Part shown: positions 1 to 37,395 of the stretch, piece by piece
Layout of the letters: each line of letters begins with the position of its first letter
Numbering within the stretch: the first letter of the stretch is position 1
Source of the DNA: Chrysomallon squamiferum
Taxonomy: Eukaryota; Mollusca; Gastropoda; Neomphalida; Peltospiridae
Length of the DNA: 55,000 bases
Direction: 5' to 3'
NCBI GenBank assembly: GCA_012295275.1
Contig: CM022677.1
Span: 28,065,548 to 28,120,547, forward strand
Program-made: the position numbers and the translations under genes
The notes under the pieces: generated by a model
Seen by the model: the letters and a program-made list of their open reading frames with translations, nothing else
Told to the model about the DNA's origin: nothing
The model's database searches: none

Positions 1-140
1 ATTTGTTAAACATCAACATCATTTGTTAAACATCAACATCATTTGTTAAACATCAACATCATTTGTTAAACATCAACATCATTTGTTAAACATCAACATC
101 ATTTGTTAAACATCATCATGATTTGTTAAACATCATCATG
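1..140. repeat. 20-bp tandem array
   Basis: Seven near-identical units of atttgttaaacatcaacatc, the last two with catcatg variants. It lies in the intron after the transmembrane exon and runs off the left edge. Confidence 0.95.
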
Positions 141-255
141 ATTTGTGAAAACTTAAACATCAACGTGAGTGTGTGTAGAAAAATAGACAGACTGATACAG
201 ATTATAAATAACAAAAATAAGATTTGTTTGAAATGTTGTTTTTTCTAATCTTTAC

Positions 256-24711
<24,456 letters not shown>

Positions 24712-24719
24712 CTGCAAAA

Positions 24720-24794
24720 CAAAAAACAAAAGTAAATAAATAAAAAAATAATAAGTAAATAAATGAATAAATAAATAAATAAGTAAATAAATAA

Positions 24795-24829
<35 letters not shown>

Positions 24830-24962
24830 GTAAATAAATAAATAAGTAAATAAATAAATAAATTAGTAAATGAATGAATAAATAAATAAGTAATTAAGTA
24901 AATAAATAAATAAGTAAATAAATCAATAAATAAATAAGTAAATAAATAAGTAAATGAAGAGA

Positions 24963-24997
<35 letters not shown>

Positions 24998-25170
24998 GTA
25001 AATGAATAAATAAGTAAACAAATAAATAAATAAATAATAAGTAAACAAATAAATAAATAAATAAATAAATAAATAAGTAAACAAATAAATAAATATGTAA
25101 ATTAATTACATAAATAAATAAATAAATAAATAAGTGAATGAAGAGATAAATAAATAAATAAATAAATGAA
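24720..25170. repeat. (AAAT)n/(AAGT)n microsatellite
   Basis: About 450 bp of AAAT with AAGTAAAT and AATGAATG variants starting at the Ig1a acceptor. Confidence 0.96.
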
Positions 25171-25257
25171 GAAATGAATGAACTGATGAATAAAATGGAT
25201 CAGACTGATGACCAAAGTATGAACTCATTAAAAACAACTTTTATTTTTTGACAAAGT

Positions 25258-25258
25258 A

Positions 25259-25311
<53 letters not shown>

Positions 25312-25350
25312 CAACAATAATAATAACTGAAGCAGTAGTAATAATAACAA
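25258..25350. repeat. (TAA)n microsatellite
   Basis: Nearly pure TAA followed by ACAACAACAATAATAATAAC. Confidence 0.95.
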
Positions 25351-25507
25351 GGGTTTCAGAGTTGTATTGTTTTTGTGTTTCAAGAAAACCTCTATTCTGT
25401 ATGAAAATGTAAACATCAATTAATGTTTCATCTTGAAAACAAATCATTTCTAATTTTCTAATAAAGCACCTCCCCATTCTACAGTACTAGATCTGGCTTC
25501 ACTATAT

Positions 25508-25540
<33 letters not shown>

Positions 25541-25557
25541 GAGAGAGAGAGAGAGAC

Positions 25558-25628
<71 letters not shown>
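25508..25628. repeat. (CAGA)n then (GA)n
   Basis: Compound tract of about 30 bp CAGA and about 85 bp GA. Confidence 0.97.
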
Positions 25629-26658
25629 GTATAAAATGGTTGACTTACAAATCAGGGTCTTCCCAGTTGTTTTAAATATTTAGTTTATGGATTAAAGTGA
25701 GAGAATTGTATTATCTGGCTGTGTGATGTAATTGGAAAAAGTTATTTAAAATTCATAGGAGATTACAAGAGAGTATTTTAGGCTTGAAATTAGATCAGTT
25801 CGTGCAGTCCAGTACTGATCAATTTTTAATATACATGAAATTGAAGAGGATCTATAAATGTTCAGTGAATATTTGTGTATGGAAAAGGATTGATTGGATG
25901 GAAAACTACAAATCAATAAATGATACTAATATTGAGTGAAATTTGTTAAGTAAACTATGTAAATTGTAAAGCAGTTAAAAGATAATACTATTACTACTAA
26001 TAATTCTAATAATAAAAGCTAAAGTAACAAATATAGTAAATGTAAGATAATAATGATAATAATAATACAAAAAAAAAAATAATATAAAATTAAGAATATT
26101 CATGTAATAATAATAATTAATCAAAATTTAATAAAACATAAATGGAAAAAGCTAATAATTTGCACTGGGAAAAAGGACAAAGATAATAAACTTTAAAGAA
26201 CGTAGACAGTAATTTAAGTATTTACAGTAGAAGTTACTGCTTTTGGCTAACTAAATTTGTCAGTTGTCTACATGATTTATCTTATCTCGACTTGTTTAAA
26301 AATTCTTCACGTTAGTGTCTCAAACAAGAAATAGTTTCATAATTATTAGCAAGAAGAAAATCTGCAGAAATAATCTGAAATAATAACTAAACGAAGGAAA
26401 AAAAGAAGGAGAAATTAGAAAATGATAAATAAACAAGAATAAATGAAAAAAGAAAGAAAAAATTGAAGAAAAAAATTTGAAAAAGGAAAAGGAAAAGAAT
26501 TAGAAAAATAAAATTACTATTGCAGAGATGTAGGAAAAACGTTTCTTCCATAAATCTTACTTGATAAATTTTTTTAGGCTTCTTTAATTTTAACAGAAAA
26601 AAAAAAAAAAAAAAATTAGACAAAACTCTTTATCTGCACTTAACTGGTTTCAATTTAT

Positions 26659-26660
<2 letters not shown>
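25629..26660. other. AT-rich unique sequence
   Basis: A-rich purine-biased stretch at 26,385-26,500; nothing else recognised. Upstream of the first exon found, so either first intron or intergenic. Confidence 0.65.
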
Positions 26661-26730
<70 letters not shown>

Positions 26731-26762
26731 AGAATATAGAGACAGAGAGAGAGAGATAAAGA
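26661..26762. repeat. (GA)n microsatellite
   Basis: Nearly pure GA with a short TAAAGAATAT interruption. Confidence 0.97.
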
Positions 26763-27145
26763 AACAACATATAGTAAATAACTGTATTTAACATGAAACA
26801 GTGAATATTAATAACAAAACAGAGTCTAACAACAAATAATTAATTATAGAAAGAACAGAGGTGCAATATGGCTGATATAAGACACACTGAGAGGAATACA
26901 CTGATTTGTGAAGTGTATAAGACAGAAACTCAGGTGATACAAATAACAAATCACTTTATAATTACTAGTAACACCTGCTTACATAAATCATTTTACAATC
27001 TGGGTCAACACTTTGTTTTAGTGATGTCTGTTCTAGAACAGTTTTAAATAAATAAATAATTTTATAAACATCACAGTTTTATTACCAAAAATATGCACTT
27101 GTCAGCCTAAAACAAAACAAATAAAGAAAGCAAATAAAAAGTTTC
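26763..27145. other. Unique AT-rich spacer
   Basis: No feature recognised. Confidence 0.65.
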
Positions 27146-27420
27146 AGTCTGTGGAGTCAGTGAAGTCAGTGGAGTCAGCGAAGTCAGTGGAGTCAGTGGA
27201 GTCAGTGAAGTCTGTGAAGTCAGCGAAGTCAGTGAAGTCAGTGGAGTCAGCGAAGTCTGTGGAGTCAGTGAAGTCAGTGAAGTCAGTGGAGTCAGCGAAG
27301 TCAGTGGTGTCTGTTAACTAGTGACAGTCAGTGAAGTCAGGTGTCTGTTAACTGAAGTGACAGTGAAGTCAGCGAAGTCAGTGAAGTCAGTGGAGTTTGT
27401 TAACTAGTGACAGCTGTACA
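27146..27420. repeat. 9-bp array (AGTCAGTGA family)
   Basis: About 25 units alternating agtcagtga, agtcagtgg and agtcagcga. Confidence 0.95.
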
Positions 27421-27592
27421 GGTGACTGTTAACTAGTGACAGCTGTACAGCTGTTTGTTAACTGGAGACAGCTGTACAGGTGTCTGTTAACTAGTGACAG
27501 CTGTACAGCTGTTTGTTAACTGGAGACAGCTGTAGAGCTGTTTGTTAACTAGTGACAGCTGTACAGGTGTTTGTTAACTAGTGACAAGTAAG
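27395..27592. repeat. ~30-bp array, GTTAACTAGTGACAGCTGTA
   Basis: About six units with the embedded palindromes GTTAAC, ACTAGT, CAGCTG and TGTACA, varying between ACTAGTGACAG and ACTGGAGACAG. Confidence 0.93.
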
Positions 27593-27796
27593 ACACTTTA
27601 ATGTAACTAATTTTAACACAGTCACACATTCAGCAGCTCCAGTCCTTTTTTATTCTTTAATCAGTGAAAAGCTGTTACAGAAATAAAAGTAGTTGTCACA
27701 TTAGTAATAGCACTGTTAGTAGCAAAACCAGATCTAATACACAAGTATATAAGTATCAAAAATATCAGATAAAACAGAAAGAAAGAGACAGAAAGT

Positions 27797-27803
27797 GTGT
27801 GTG

Positions 27804-27836
<33 letters not shown>

Positions 27837-28008
27837 CATTCCCATCGTTGTCCTTTTCTTTTTCCCCTTTTACCACTTTACTACAAAGTGTCCAGCTAGT
27901 GACAGAGTTCAAAGTGGAGTTATGTAGCAGATTTTATGTCTTGATATTTTTTTATTTAAGCTTAATTCTCTCTCTCTCTCTCTCTCTGGCTCTCTCTCTC
28001 TCTCTGCC
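27797..28008. repeat. (TG)n and (CT)n microsatellites
   Basis: TG at 27,797-27,836 and CT at 27,966-28,008, with about 130 bp of unique sequence between. Confidence 0.95.
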
Positions 28009-30090
28009 ACTGTATTGTTCTTGTATGAGGTTTGTCTGTTTGTCTGTTACTATTCATAATACTTTGTATTTGTTTGTTTTTTACTGCTACACCATCACAA
28101 TGACAATCACACTAATACCTCAACTGTTACTACAACTACTGACACTGCTGCCCTGCTACTTCCATTAACAACAACAACAACAACATTTCAGTGTAATTGT
28201 TACTAATATTGAGTAAAAAAAAAAAAAAGGTTTGTGAAAAACATCAAAGACATCAACTCAGTAAACCTATGTTTTTAGGACAGGTGTTTTTTACGTATCC
28301 ATAGCAATGAAGCTGAACATGAAAATTGGCGCTACTGGTTTTCAAACAGGTGTGGACAGTGAACATTTGGGTTGCCTGGCAACCAGCATCATGTGTCATG
28401 TAGTGCTCTATGCTAACTGAACTGACATGATCTGCTTCATTAACTTCCACCACAGAACACAGAGCACCTGTTTCAAAGGCAGTAATAAAAAATAAGAAAT
28501 GTTTAAAAAGTGTTCCCGAGTTATATTAAAGCTAACACTTCATGGTTCATTAACTTTCTTAAGCTTCTGTGAGAATTTAGCTAATTTGTAGCAATGGTTA
28601 TTGATATGTTTTGCAGTAATGTTGTTAAGACTTCTATAAATATACACAAATATGATGAATTAAGAAGAGGACGTAGTTTTAACTGGTAAAAATAACTGAG
28701 CAAAAAAACTCAATGTTAAGAGACACCTGCTAGTAATTTAATTTAAAAAAATAAACTTATTAAATTGATAATATTTGAAGAAAATGGCTTGTAATAATTT
28801 GATTTTAGATATTTAGAGACAAAATCAGTTAACACTGTAGATGTGGTGGTGTTAAATAATTTGTTAATAAAAATTTTAGATATTTAGGTAGAGACATAAT
28901 GAGAGACATAATGACAGACTGACTGAAAATGAGACAGATAACTATTACTAAACCAATATTAATATCAGCAGTAGTGCACTAGCATTAATGCAGTAGTATT
29001 AGAATTAACATTAGTATTAATATTTATTATAATAATAATTACTCAGCATTACTAGCAGCTAGCAATACTAATATCAGTATTAATATTAGTAATAACCACT
29101 ATTAGTATTAATATCAATATTAGTATAAGTAGTAATAATAAAAGCTTTTTTAACACTAGTTGTGGTAGTTGTAGTTGTTGTAGCAGTGGTAGTAGTTGTA
29201 GTGGTCACAGCAATATTGTTAACAGAACTTGAAACATTTTATCTGAATGCAGTGTGCAATGTTAAAAGATAAATGACAAAGACAAACAATCTCAGATTGT
29301 GTTTAAAACAATGTGACACCTGCACAGGTGTTTGTTACCTGTAAATAACAAAGAGACAGGTAGGACAGCCAGGTGAAGAAAGAATGTAAGGAAAGTAATT
29401 TTACTGTCATCTACAAATCACTTTCTCTAATTTATCAAAGTAAGGTTAGTTTTTCATTTCTGTCAGTGTTTTCCCAGTGCAACCAGCAAATGATTTATTA
29501 GTAAAATAGTGTAATTCTTCTTACACATTCCTCTCAACAGATTTATAGAAGTAGAAACACTAGTAACGGTAACAGTAGTGTAGTAACAGTGGTAACAGTG
29601 ATAGTTATAGTTGTAATATCTTCAGTAGTAACAGCAGATTTATAATGATTAATGTTTTTCTTAAATTTTCTAATCTATTTCTTGATGTCTTTGAAATGTA
29701 TTAAAAATATAAACTGCTTATGAGTTTACATTTGTTCTAAAATTGTAATGCTTAAACAAACTATTTATACATGTTTTTAAAACTGATGTTTTTTCTGACT
29801 GTGTTTTAATAATCAGAAGTTTAAACTGCAGATGTCTTTAGCAGATCTCACACCTGGTAAAAACATCTCAAAACTTCTTTTCAGAGACTTTATATAAAAT
29901 ATAAGAAAGAGAAAGATTTATTTGTAGTAATATTGAAAGAGAATGAAGTTATACCTGATTTATATAGTTTTATTAAAATTCTTGTCCAGTGTTGTTTTCT
30001 GAGACAGATATTTCATTATACAGACAGGCAGACATACAGACAGAAACAATCTGTCATTTAAAACTTATCACTTACATTCTTTATCAATCA
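28009..30090. other. Unique AT-rich sequence, no gene seen
   Basis: No exon or RNA gene recognised. It holds the X-box candidate at 28,370 and several patches of ATTAATATTAG-like repeats (28,950-29,130) and GTAGTTGTAG (29,160-29,200). Confidence 0.65.
28370..28384. promoter_or_regulatory. Candidate RFX X-box
   Basis: The sequence ggttgcctggcaacc is two 7-base inverted half-sites (GGTTGCC / GGCAACC) around one base, the form bound by RFX factors at X-boxes. It sits in a small patch of higher GC in AT-rich DNA. No gene start was found beside it. Confidence 0.45.
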
Positions 30091-30107
30091 CACACACACA
30101 CACACAG

Positions 30108-30172
<65 letters not shown>
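30091..30172. repeat. (CA)n microsatellite
   Basis: Nearly pure CA with one AGG interruption. Confidence 0.97.
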
Positions 30173-31119
30173 AGCCTAACATCTAAATTTGAACTATCCA
30201 TATTAAACACACACAAACACACTCCATGAACTTAAACATATACTAGATTAATAGTAAGAAAAACATGTACACATGAATATATAAGTCCCAGTATATGGAA
30301 ACATAGCCATACTATACATGTTCACACTAACACACACTAACACACATTCACGTCTTAACACAGAAAACATTTCTTGTGTAACGTCTCTGTATTACATCTT
30401 CTTATCAACACTCTGTGAAAGGACCACCTCTTCTTACTGGTAAGTATTTATACCACCTCTGTACCAGGAGTAAAACATTTTAGAGTTAAAACACACCTGT
30501 GGTTACTTACAACAAGAATACCACCCATGTTTAACACCAGTGTTTACACCAGTGTGCTGATAGCTCAGACAGATGTAAAACCTGGGAAAAGATTTCCATT
30601 CTCTTCTCAGTTTACTCAAACACTAACATAGCCCATCCATAAACTTGTCACAAACACAACTCTCAATCTGACTCTGCAATCAATAACACCACCTCTCACT
30701 GGCTACTCAAATATCTAACACATGTTCTGATTGGCTAGGCTGCAGGCAGGTTAATCCTGATTGGCTGGACCAAAGCCAACTTACTTCTGATTGGTTGATA
30801 AGATTAAGTGCCAGGAGAATGGTAAGTCTTTGAGAGGGTTCAGGTCTGCAGGGCTGTAAAAGTGAGAAATGGACAATTTGTTTCTACTTAAAGAACCTGA
30901 GTAGAAACACCTGACATCATTAAATAAACAAATGATGGCCAGGTAGTCAGTTACAGGTATTCTAAAAATGGAGATTAAGAAAAATGATCATTACAGGTAT
31001 AAACACATTTTCTTGGGTTCAAGAATTCAGACTTCTGTTATATTTTTCTTATCTCAGATGTTGTTTCAAATCACTTTTTACTGACAAAACAAACATTGGA
31101 AAAATAAAAATGAAACTAA
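30173..31119. other. Unique sequence with a CCAAT cluster
   Basis: Less AT-rich than its surroundings. No coding exon recognised; contains the three CCAAT boxes at 30,727-30,794. Confidence 0.65.
30727..30794 (-). promoter_or_regulatory. Triple CCAAT-box cluster (candidate promoter)
   Basis: Three copies of ctgattgg start at 30,727, 30,757 and 30,787, exactly 30 bp apart; on the minus strand each reads CCAATCAG, the preferred NF-Y core. Multiple CCAAT boxes spaced about 30-33 bp are typical of NF-Y-driven TATA-less promoters. Same strand as the receptor gene, but no first exon could be tied to it. Confidence 0.45.
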
Positions 31120-31328
31120 ATACACCCACATACACAGTAACAAACACAAACACACACACAAACAAACACACAGACATACACACAGACATACACACATACA
31201 AACACAAACACACAGACATACATACATACATACACACACAGACAGATATACAAACACACAAACACACACACACAGACAGACACACACAAACAAACACACA
31301 CACACAAACACACACACATTCACACATA

Positions 31329-31370
<42 letters not shown>
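31120..31370. repeat. CA-rich satellite
   Basis: CA with CAAACA, CAGACATA and CATACA interruptions. Confidence 0.96.
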
Positions 31371-31371
<1 letters not shown>

Positions 31372-31379
31372 TTGTGTAT

Positions 31380-31554
31380 TTAAATGTTTCTTTATTATAC
31401 AGCTGACAGATTCTGTAGGTGTTTCCTGAATACTAATGAGTTGCCATGGGTACCAGACACTGGCGCTATCATGAAGAAGGTAATTTCTGTCATTTGCCTC
31501 TGTTTCCTCGGTAACTGATCCTGATCACTGAAGTCTAGGATTTATCTGTTTTCT

Positions 31555-31586
<32 letters not shown>

Positions 31587-32090
31587 TATAATAATAAAGA
31601 ACGAGGCTTTTCTTTATGATAACTTGTTTCATCTTTCAAACCAGTATCTGTACTGTATAATAACACTATATGGTACTAAGGCAGTGAAATAAATGTGTGC
31701 ATACAGACACATAAATGTTAATGATGGTTTTTTGCTTAGCTTTGATCTAAAGATTGGACTGAATATTATTTGTCCTGTATATACTGAATTACTGTGGTAT
31801 TTTACTGTATTCTACACAACAACAAAGAACAAAAACAAAAAACAAAATGTAAAAGAATAAATAATATGGGCAAAAGGTATCAATAAAAACTTGAAGTTAA
31901 AATGGAAAAAGTAGTTTACTTGGTTTATGAAGAAATTGTTGTTTTCTTTATGGTCCTGATTAGCTTCTACTTAACCCAGCTACTTGATCTCCCTGACTTC
32001 CAGCCTGCTGGGCCACAGATAACATCAAACAAGGACACTTAATAATAATCCTAACCAGATGGGACCAAGCCATGTATTTCAACACACAAA

Positions 32091-32095
<5 letters not shown>
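31380..32095. other. Unique sequence with (TTTC)n at 31,556-31,590
   Basis: Contains a short signal-peptide-like frame at 31,471 (see findings) and a somewhat GC-richer patch at 31,970-32,085. No gene established. Confidence 0.6.

Positions 32096-32146
<51 letters not shown>
32096..32146. repeat. (CA)n microsatellite
   Basis: Nearly pure CA preceded by CAAAAAAACA. Confidence 0.97.
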
Positions 32147-32147
<1 letters not shown>

Positions 32148-32455
32148 AACTCATCCCAACAATCAAAGTTTTAAACAGATATTATCAATAAAACAAAACT
32201 TCATAAGCAATCATCATAAAAAAAAATGGCCTTCATAGATATTATTGTCATATTCATAAATAATAGGTCAGAATCATTGATACATTAAGAACAGTCATTT
32301 AAATAAATTTAATATAATGTTAATTTAGATCTTCTGTCTGTCTGTATAGACAAGTGTACTTCATTGTCTTAAGAGCAGACATTATTAGGAAAGCAGATCT
32401 TTGTTGTTATCAATAGCAAAAGAGATTTCATAGAAACTACCTCTACACCAGGTAT

Positions 32456-33535
32456 ACAAAGCCTTTACACACATTACAGTCATACTAGTCCTTTACAGAC
32501 ATTACAGTCATACTAGTCCTTTACAGACATTAGTCATACTAGTCCTTTACAGACATTACAGTCACACTAGTGCAATATAGACATTACAGTCATACTAGTC
32601 CTTTACAGACATTACAGTCATTCTAGTCCTTTACAGACATTACAGCCTTACTAGTCCTTTACAGACATTAGTCATACTAGTCCTTTACAGACATTACAGT
32701 CATACTAGTCCTTTACAGACATTAGTCATACTAGTCCTTTACAGACATTAGTCATACTAGTCCTTTACAGACATTAGTCATACTAGTCCTTTACAGACAT
32801 TAGTCATACTAGTCCTTTACACACATTACAGTCATACTAGTCCTTTATAGACATTACAGTCATACTAATCCTGTACAGACATTACAGTCATTCTAGTCCT
32901 TTACACACATTACAGTCATTCTAGTCCTTTACAGACATTACAGCCTTACTAGTCCTTTACAGACATTAGTCATACTAGTCCTTTACAGACATTACAGTCA
33001 TACTAGTCCTTTACACACATTACAGTCATACTAGTCCTTTACAGACATTAGTCATACTAGTCCTTTACAGACATTAGTCATACTAGTCCTTTACAGACAT
33101 TACAGTCATACTAGTCCTTCATAGACATTACAGTCATACTAGTCCCTTACAGACATTAGTCATACTAGTCCTTTACAGACATTAGTCATACTAGTCCTTC
33201 ATATACATTAGTCATACTAGTCCTTTACAGACATTACAGTCATACTAGTCCTTTACACAGATTACAGTCATACTAGTCCTTCATAGACATTAAGTCCTAG
33301 TCCTTTACAGACATTAGTCATACTAGTCCTTTACAGACATTACAGTCATACTAGTCCTTCATAGACATTACAGTCATACTAATCCTGTACAGACATTAGT
33401 CATACTAGTCCTTTACACACATTACAGTCATACTAGTCCTTCATAGACATTACAGTCATACTAATCCTGTACAGACATTACAGTCATACTAGGCATTTAC
33501 AGACATTACAAGTACACATGTCCTTTACATGAATT
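32456..33535. repeat. 28/25-bp two-length array
   Basis: About 40 units of catactagtcctttacagac plus attacagt (28 bp), or the same without ACA/CAG (25 bp), interleaved. Decays at the right end (33,480-33,535). Confidence 0.95.
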
Positions 33536-34365
33536 ACAGATACATAGGTATTTGGTCACAAAATTTATCATCTCATAAGGCCTTCACAGAACTAACTCAT
33601 CACTTGTAGTGCCTGCAGGGTAATTTGCATTGTAATTTCATCAGATCAGTCGTCCACAGATTATACAAATACCACAGAAATGTCATCGTACCAGGCCTTG
33701 GTAGATACTGTGATAATACTGAGATATTATCAGCTAAGCAGTTCATTACAACATTAGCAGAAAGAAAAGTATCTCAGTGTAAATGATCGTCACGAAATAT
33801 TTACCAGCACAATACACTGTAAGTGATATTTATCACTACAGAAATCACAAAACATATTTTAAATATTTAGTTGTGTATTTCATTACAAGTTAAACCAATA
33901 TTTGTTAAAATACTTGTAAAAGCCCTGCAGGTTATCTCCAAAGTTATATCTGTTACAGGTTTTACTAGAAGATGGTTAGATAATAATAATTATACCAGTC
34001 TGTTTCGTATCACTGTCAAATTTTAATATGCGTCTACAGCACAAGGTGCCTCTCACTTGTAACAGCAGTGCTTTGTGCCACTCACACACTGAGTAGAAGC
34101 TGTAACAAAATGTGTTTTATAAACATGGTGAAAACTGAACTAAAACACAAGATAGCTTGTTGACCTTCTTGAATCAGATACTTTTTTTTATCTTACTCTT
34201 TCCTTTCTTTTGTTTCCTTTTTCTTTTAAATAGCAAAAGAAATGTTTCTTCCGAGATTACTGGACTTCTTTCTTTCTTCCAAATATTTTCAGATTATTTC
34301 TGTCAGATTATGAATGTGCATGTGTGGGGAGCAGCATTTGTTCATATTACTAAGGTCTTTGTGCT
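33536..34365. other. Unique sequence
   Basis: No feature recognised. Confidence 0.65.
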
Positions 34366-34610
34366 TCAGTAGTGTGTGTATATGTGTGTGTGTATGTGTG
34401 TGTGCGTGTTTGTATATGTGTGTGTATATGTGTTTGTGTGTATATGTGTGTGTGTCTATGTGTATGTGTGTGTGTATATGTGTTTGTGTGTATATGTGTA
34501 TGTGTGTATGTGTGTATGTGTGTATGTGTATGTGTGTGTGTTTATATGTGTATGTGTGTGTGTGTATGTGTGTTTGTGTGTATATGTGTCTATATATATG
34601 TGTGTGTGTC
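34366..34610. repeat. TG-rich satellite
   Basis: GTGTGTATATGTG-type units. Confidence 0.95.
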
Positions 34611-34810
34611 TACATTTATTATCACTGTTTTTACAAGAATGTATATAACTGTTCATCAGACAGTGGGTGGAACGGGAAATAAGACAAAGTAAGAATAATG
34701 AACACTAAATACTGAACTACTTTTGCAACACTAAATACTGATACATAAAACTTAAAAATCAGTTTTAAGTGCCTGATAAAATATGAACTTATAGCTTATT
34801 GACCTCAGCT

Positions 34811-34846
<36 letters not shown>
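34811..34846. repeat. Poly(T) tract
   Basis: About 35 T; no clear retroposon body next to it. Confidence 0.9.
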
Positions 34847-34848
<2 letters not shown>

Positions 34849-35017
34849 GATAACCTGGTAACTCTGCTATTCTTAGAATTTTGTTTTACAAAAATGTTTA
34901 GAGTTATATGCCAGACATTAATCATCTGACATGCATGAAATATGGGAAAAGTCTGCTTGTAATTTTTCAACACTGGAGAGAAACTTTGCCACAATCTAAT
35001 CTAGAAGTGTTCAGAGA

Positions 35018-35055
35018 TGAGCTGAAGTGAAGTGAAGTGAAGTGAAGTGAAGTGC
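35018..35055. repeat. (GAAGT)n short repeat
   Basis: Six copies of gaagt, the pentamer gaagtgaagt. Confidence 0.9.
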
Positions 35056-35145
35056 AGGATCTAGTCCAAGTCTACCTTTTGTTCCACACAGCTCTCTATT
35101 ACTGGATAAACAAATAAAAGTGTTAAAGTATATAAAAGATGAAAA

Positions 35146-35255
35146 TTACTCACATACACACATACACCCACACATTCACACACATACTCTGTCACTCATA
35201 CACATACACAAACATACTCTCAGACATACACATACACACACACATACTCTCTCAG

Positions 35256-35288
<33 letters not shown>

Positions 35289-35290
35289 TT

Positions 35291-35324
<34 letters not shown>

Positions 35325-36220
35325 TACTCTCTCAGACATACACCCACACATTCACACACATACTCTCTCAGACATACACATACACACACACATACTCTCT
35401 CAGACATACACATACACACACACACACACACTCTCTCAGACATACACATACACACACACATACATTCACACACATACAGACACATACATTCACACACATA
35501 CACTCTCACACATACACCCACACATTCACACACACAAATACTGACACACACACACACACACACACACTCTACACATACATACACACACATCTCACACATA
35601 CACATACACACACACATACACATTCACACATACACACATACATTCTCAGACATACACCCACACATTCACACACATACTCTCACACACACACACACACACA
35701 CACATACTCTCTCAGACATACACACACACATACTCTCTCAGACACACATACACACACACACATACTCTCTCACTCATACACATACACAAACATACTCTCT
35801 CACTCATACACATACACACACACACACACATACACTCTCTCAGACATACACATGCACACATACTGACACACCCACACACACACTCTCACTCATACACATA
35901 CATACACCCACATACACACATACTCTCTCAGACATACACATGCACACATACACATACTCACACATACACCCACACATACTTTTTCACACACACACATACT
36001 TTCTCACTCATACATACACCCACATACACACATACTCTCAGACATACATACACACATCTCTCTCTCTACACACATACACAAACATCTCTCTCTCACACAC
36101 ACACACATGTATACTCATTATACTGTTATGCTCACATACACACACATACAGATACACACACATACACACACAAACAAGTGTCTCTCATACACACACACAC
36201 ACACATACTCACAAATACAC
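35146..36220. repeat. CA-rich satellite with CTCTCAGACATA units
   Basis: More than 1 kb of cacacacatactctctcaga and related units; accounts for the long His/Thr frames. Confidence 0.96.
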
Positions 36221-36339
36221 ACAACCACTCTTTTCTTTTTTCTCTTTGAATGTTCTTTTTTTTTATAATTAACACATTTGTTAATTTTCTCTTCTATCTG
36301 CTGAATTGAACACTGTCCTGATTTCTCACAATTGTTTAA

Positions 36340-37395
36340 ATTCTGTCCTGAATGTGAACACTGGTGTATATAATTAACACAATTGTTAAATTATAACTCT
36401 GACTCTGAATGTGAACACTGGTGTATTTAACACAATTGTATAAATTATGTGTTATGCATGTGAAACTGGTGTATATAATTTTAAAAGTCTTATATAGCAC
36501 AAACTGAATGTGTCTCTGGTATGGCTATATAATTAACACAATTCTAAAACTTCTAACAGAGTGACTGCTGAATGTGAACACTGGTGTATATAATTAATAC
36601 AATTGTTAAATTATAACAGAGTGACTGCTGAATGTGAACACTGGTGTATATAATTAACACAATTGTTAAATTATAACAGAGTGACTGCTGAATGTGAACA
36701 CTGGTGTATATAATTAACACAATTGTTAAATTATAACAGAGTGACTGCTGAATGTGAACACTGGTGTATATAATTAACACAATTGTTAAATTATAACAGA
36801 GTGACTGCTGAATGTGAACACTGGTGTATATAATTAACACAATTGTTAAATTATAACAGAGTGACTGCTGAATGTGAACACTGGTGTATATAATTAACAC
36901 AATTGTTAAATTATAACAGAGTGACTGCTGAATGTGAACACTGGTGTATATAATTAACACAATTGTTAAATTATAACAGAGTGACTGCTGAATGTGAACA
37001 CTGGTGTATATAATTAACACAATTGTTAAATTATAACAGAGTGACTGCTGAATGTGAACACTGGTGTATATAATTAATACAATTGTTAAATTATAACAGA
37101 GTGACTGCTGGATGTGAACACTGGTGTATATAATTAACACAATTGTATAATTATAACAGAGTGACTGCTGAATGTGAACACTGGTGTATATAATTAACAC
37201 AATTGTTAAATTATAACAGAGTGACTGCTGAATGTGAACACTGGTGTATATAATTAACACAATTGTTAAATTATAACAGAGTGACTGCTGAATGTGAACA
37301 CTGGTGTATATAATTAACACAATTGTTAAATTATAACAGAGTGACTGCTGGAATGTGAACACTGGTGTATTTAATTAACACAGTTGTATAATTAT
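36340..37395. repeat. 60-bp array, highly homogeneous
   Basis: From 36,563 at least 13 units of exactly 60 bp with gaatgtgaacactggtgtat, ataattaacacaattgttaa and attataacagagtgactgct. Only a handful of substitutions and no indel until 37,350; diverged copies lie left of 36,563. A 269-aa minus-strand frame is a by-product of the 60-bp period. Confidence 0.97.

Noticed and set aside
28253-28453. 66-aa minus-strand ORF over the X-box
   Set aside because: No domain, no splice context and no signal; chance frame in slightly GC-richer sequence.
34811-34846. Poly(T) as the tail of a retroposon
   Set aside because: No body or target-site duplication seen beside it.
36553-37362. 269-aa minus-strand ORF with perfect 20-aa repeats
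   Set aside because: A 60-bp array keeps one frame open automatically. No promoter, domain or non-repeat flank supports a protein.
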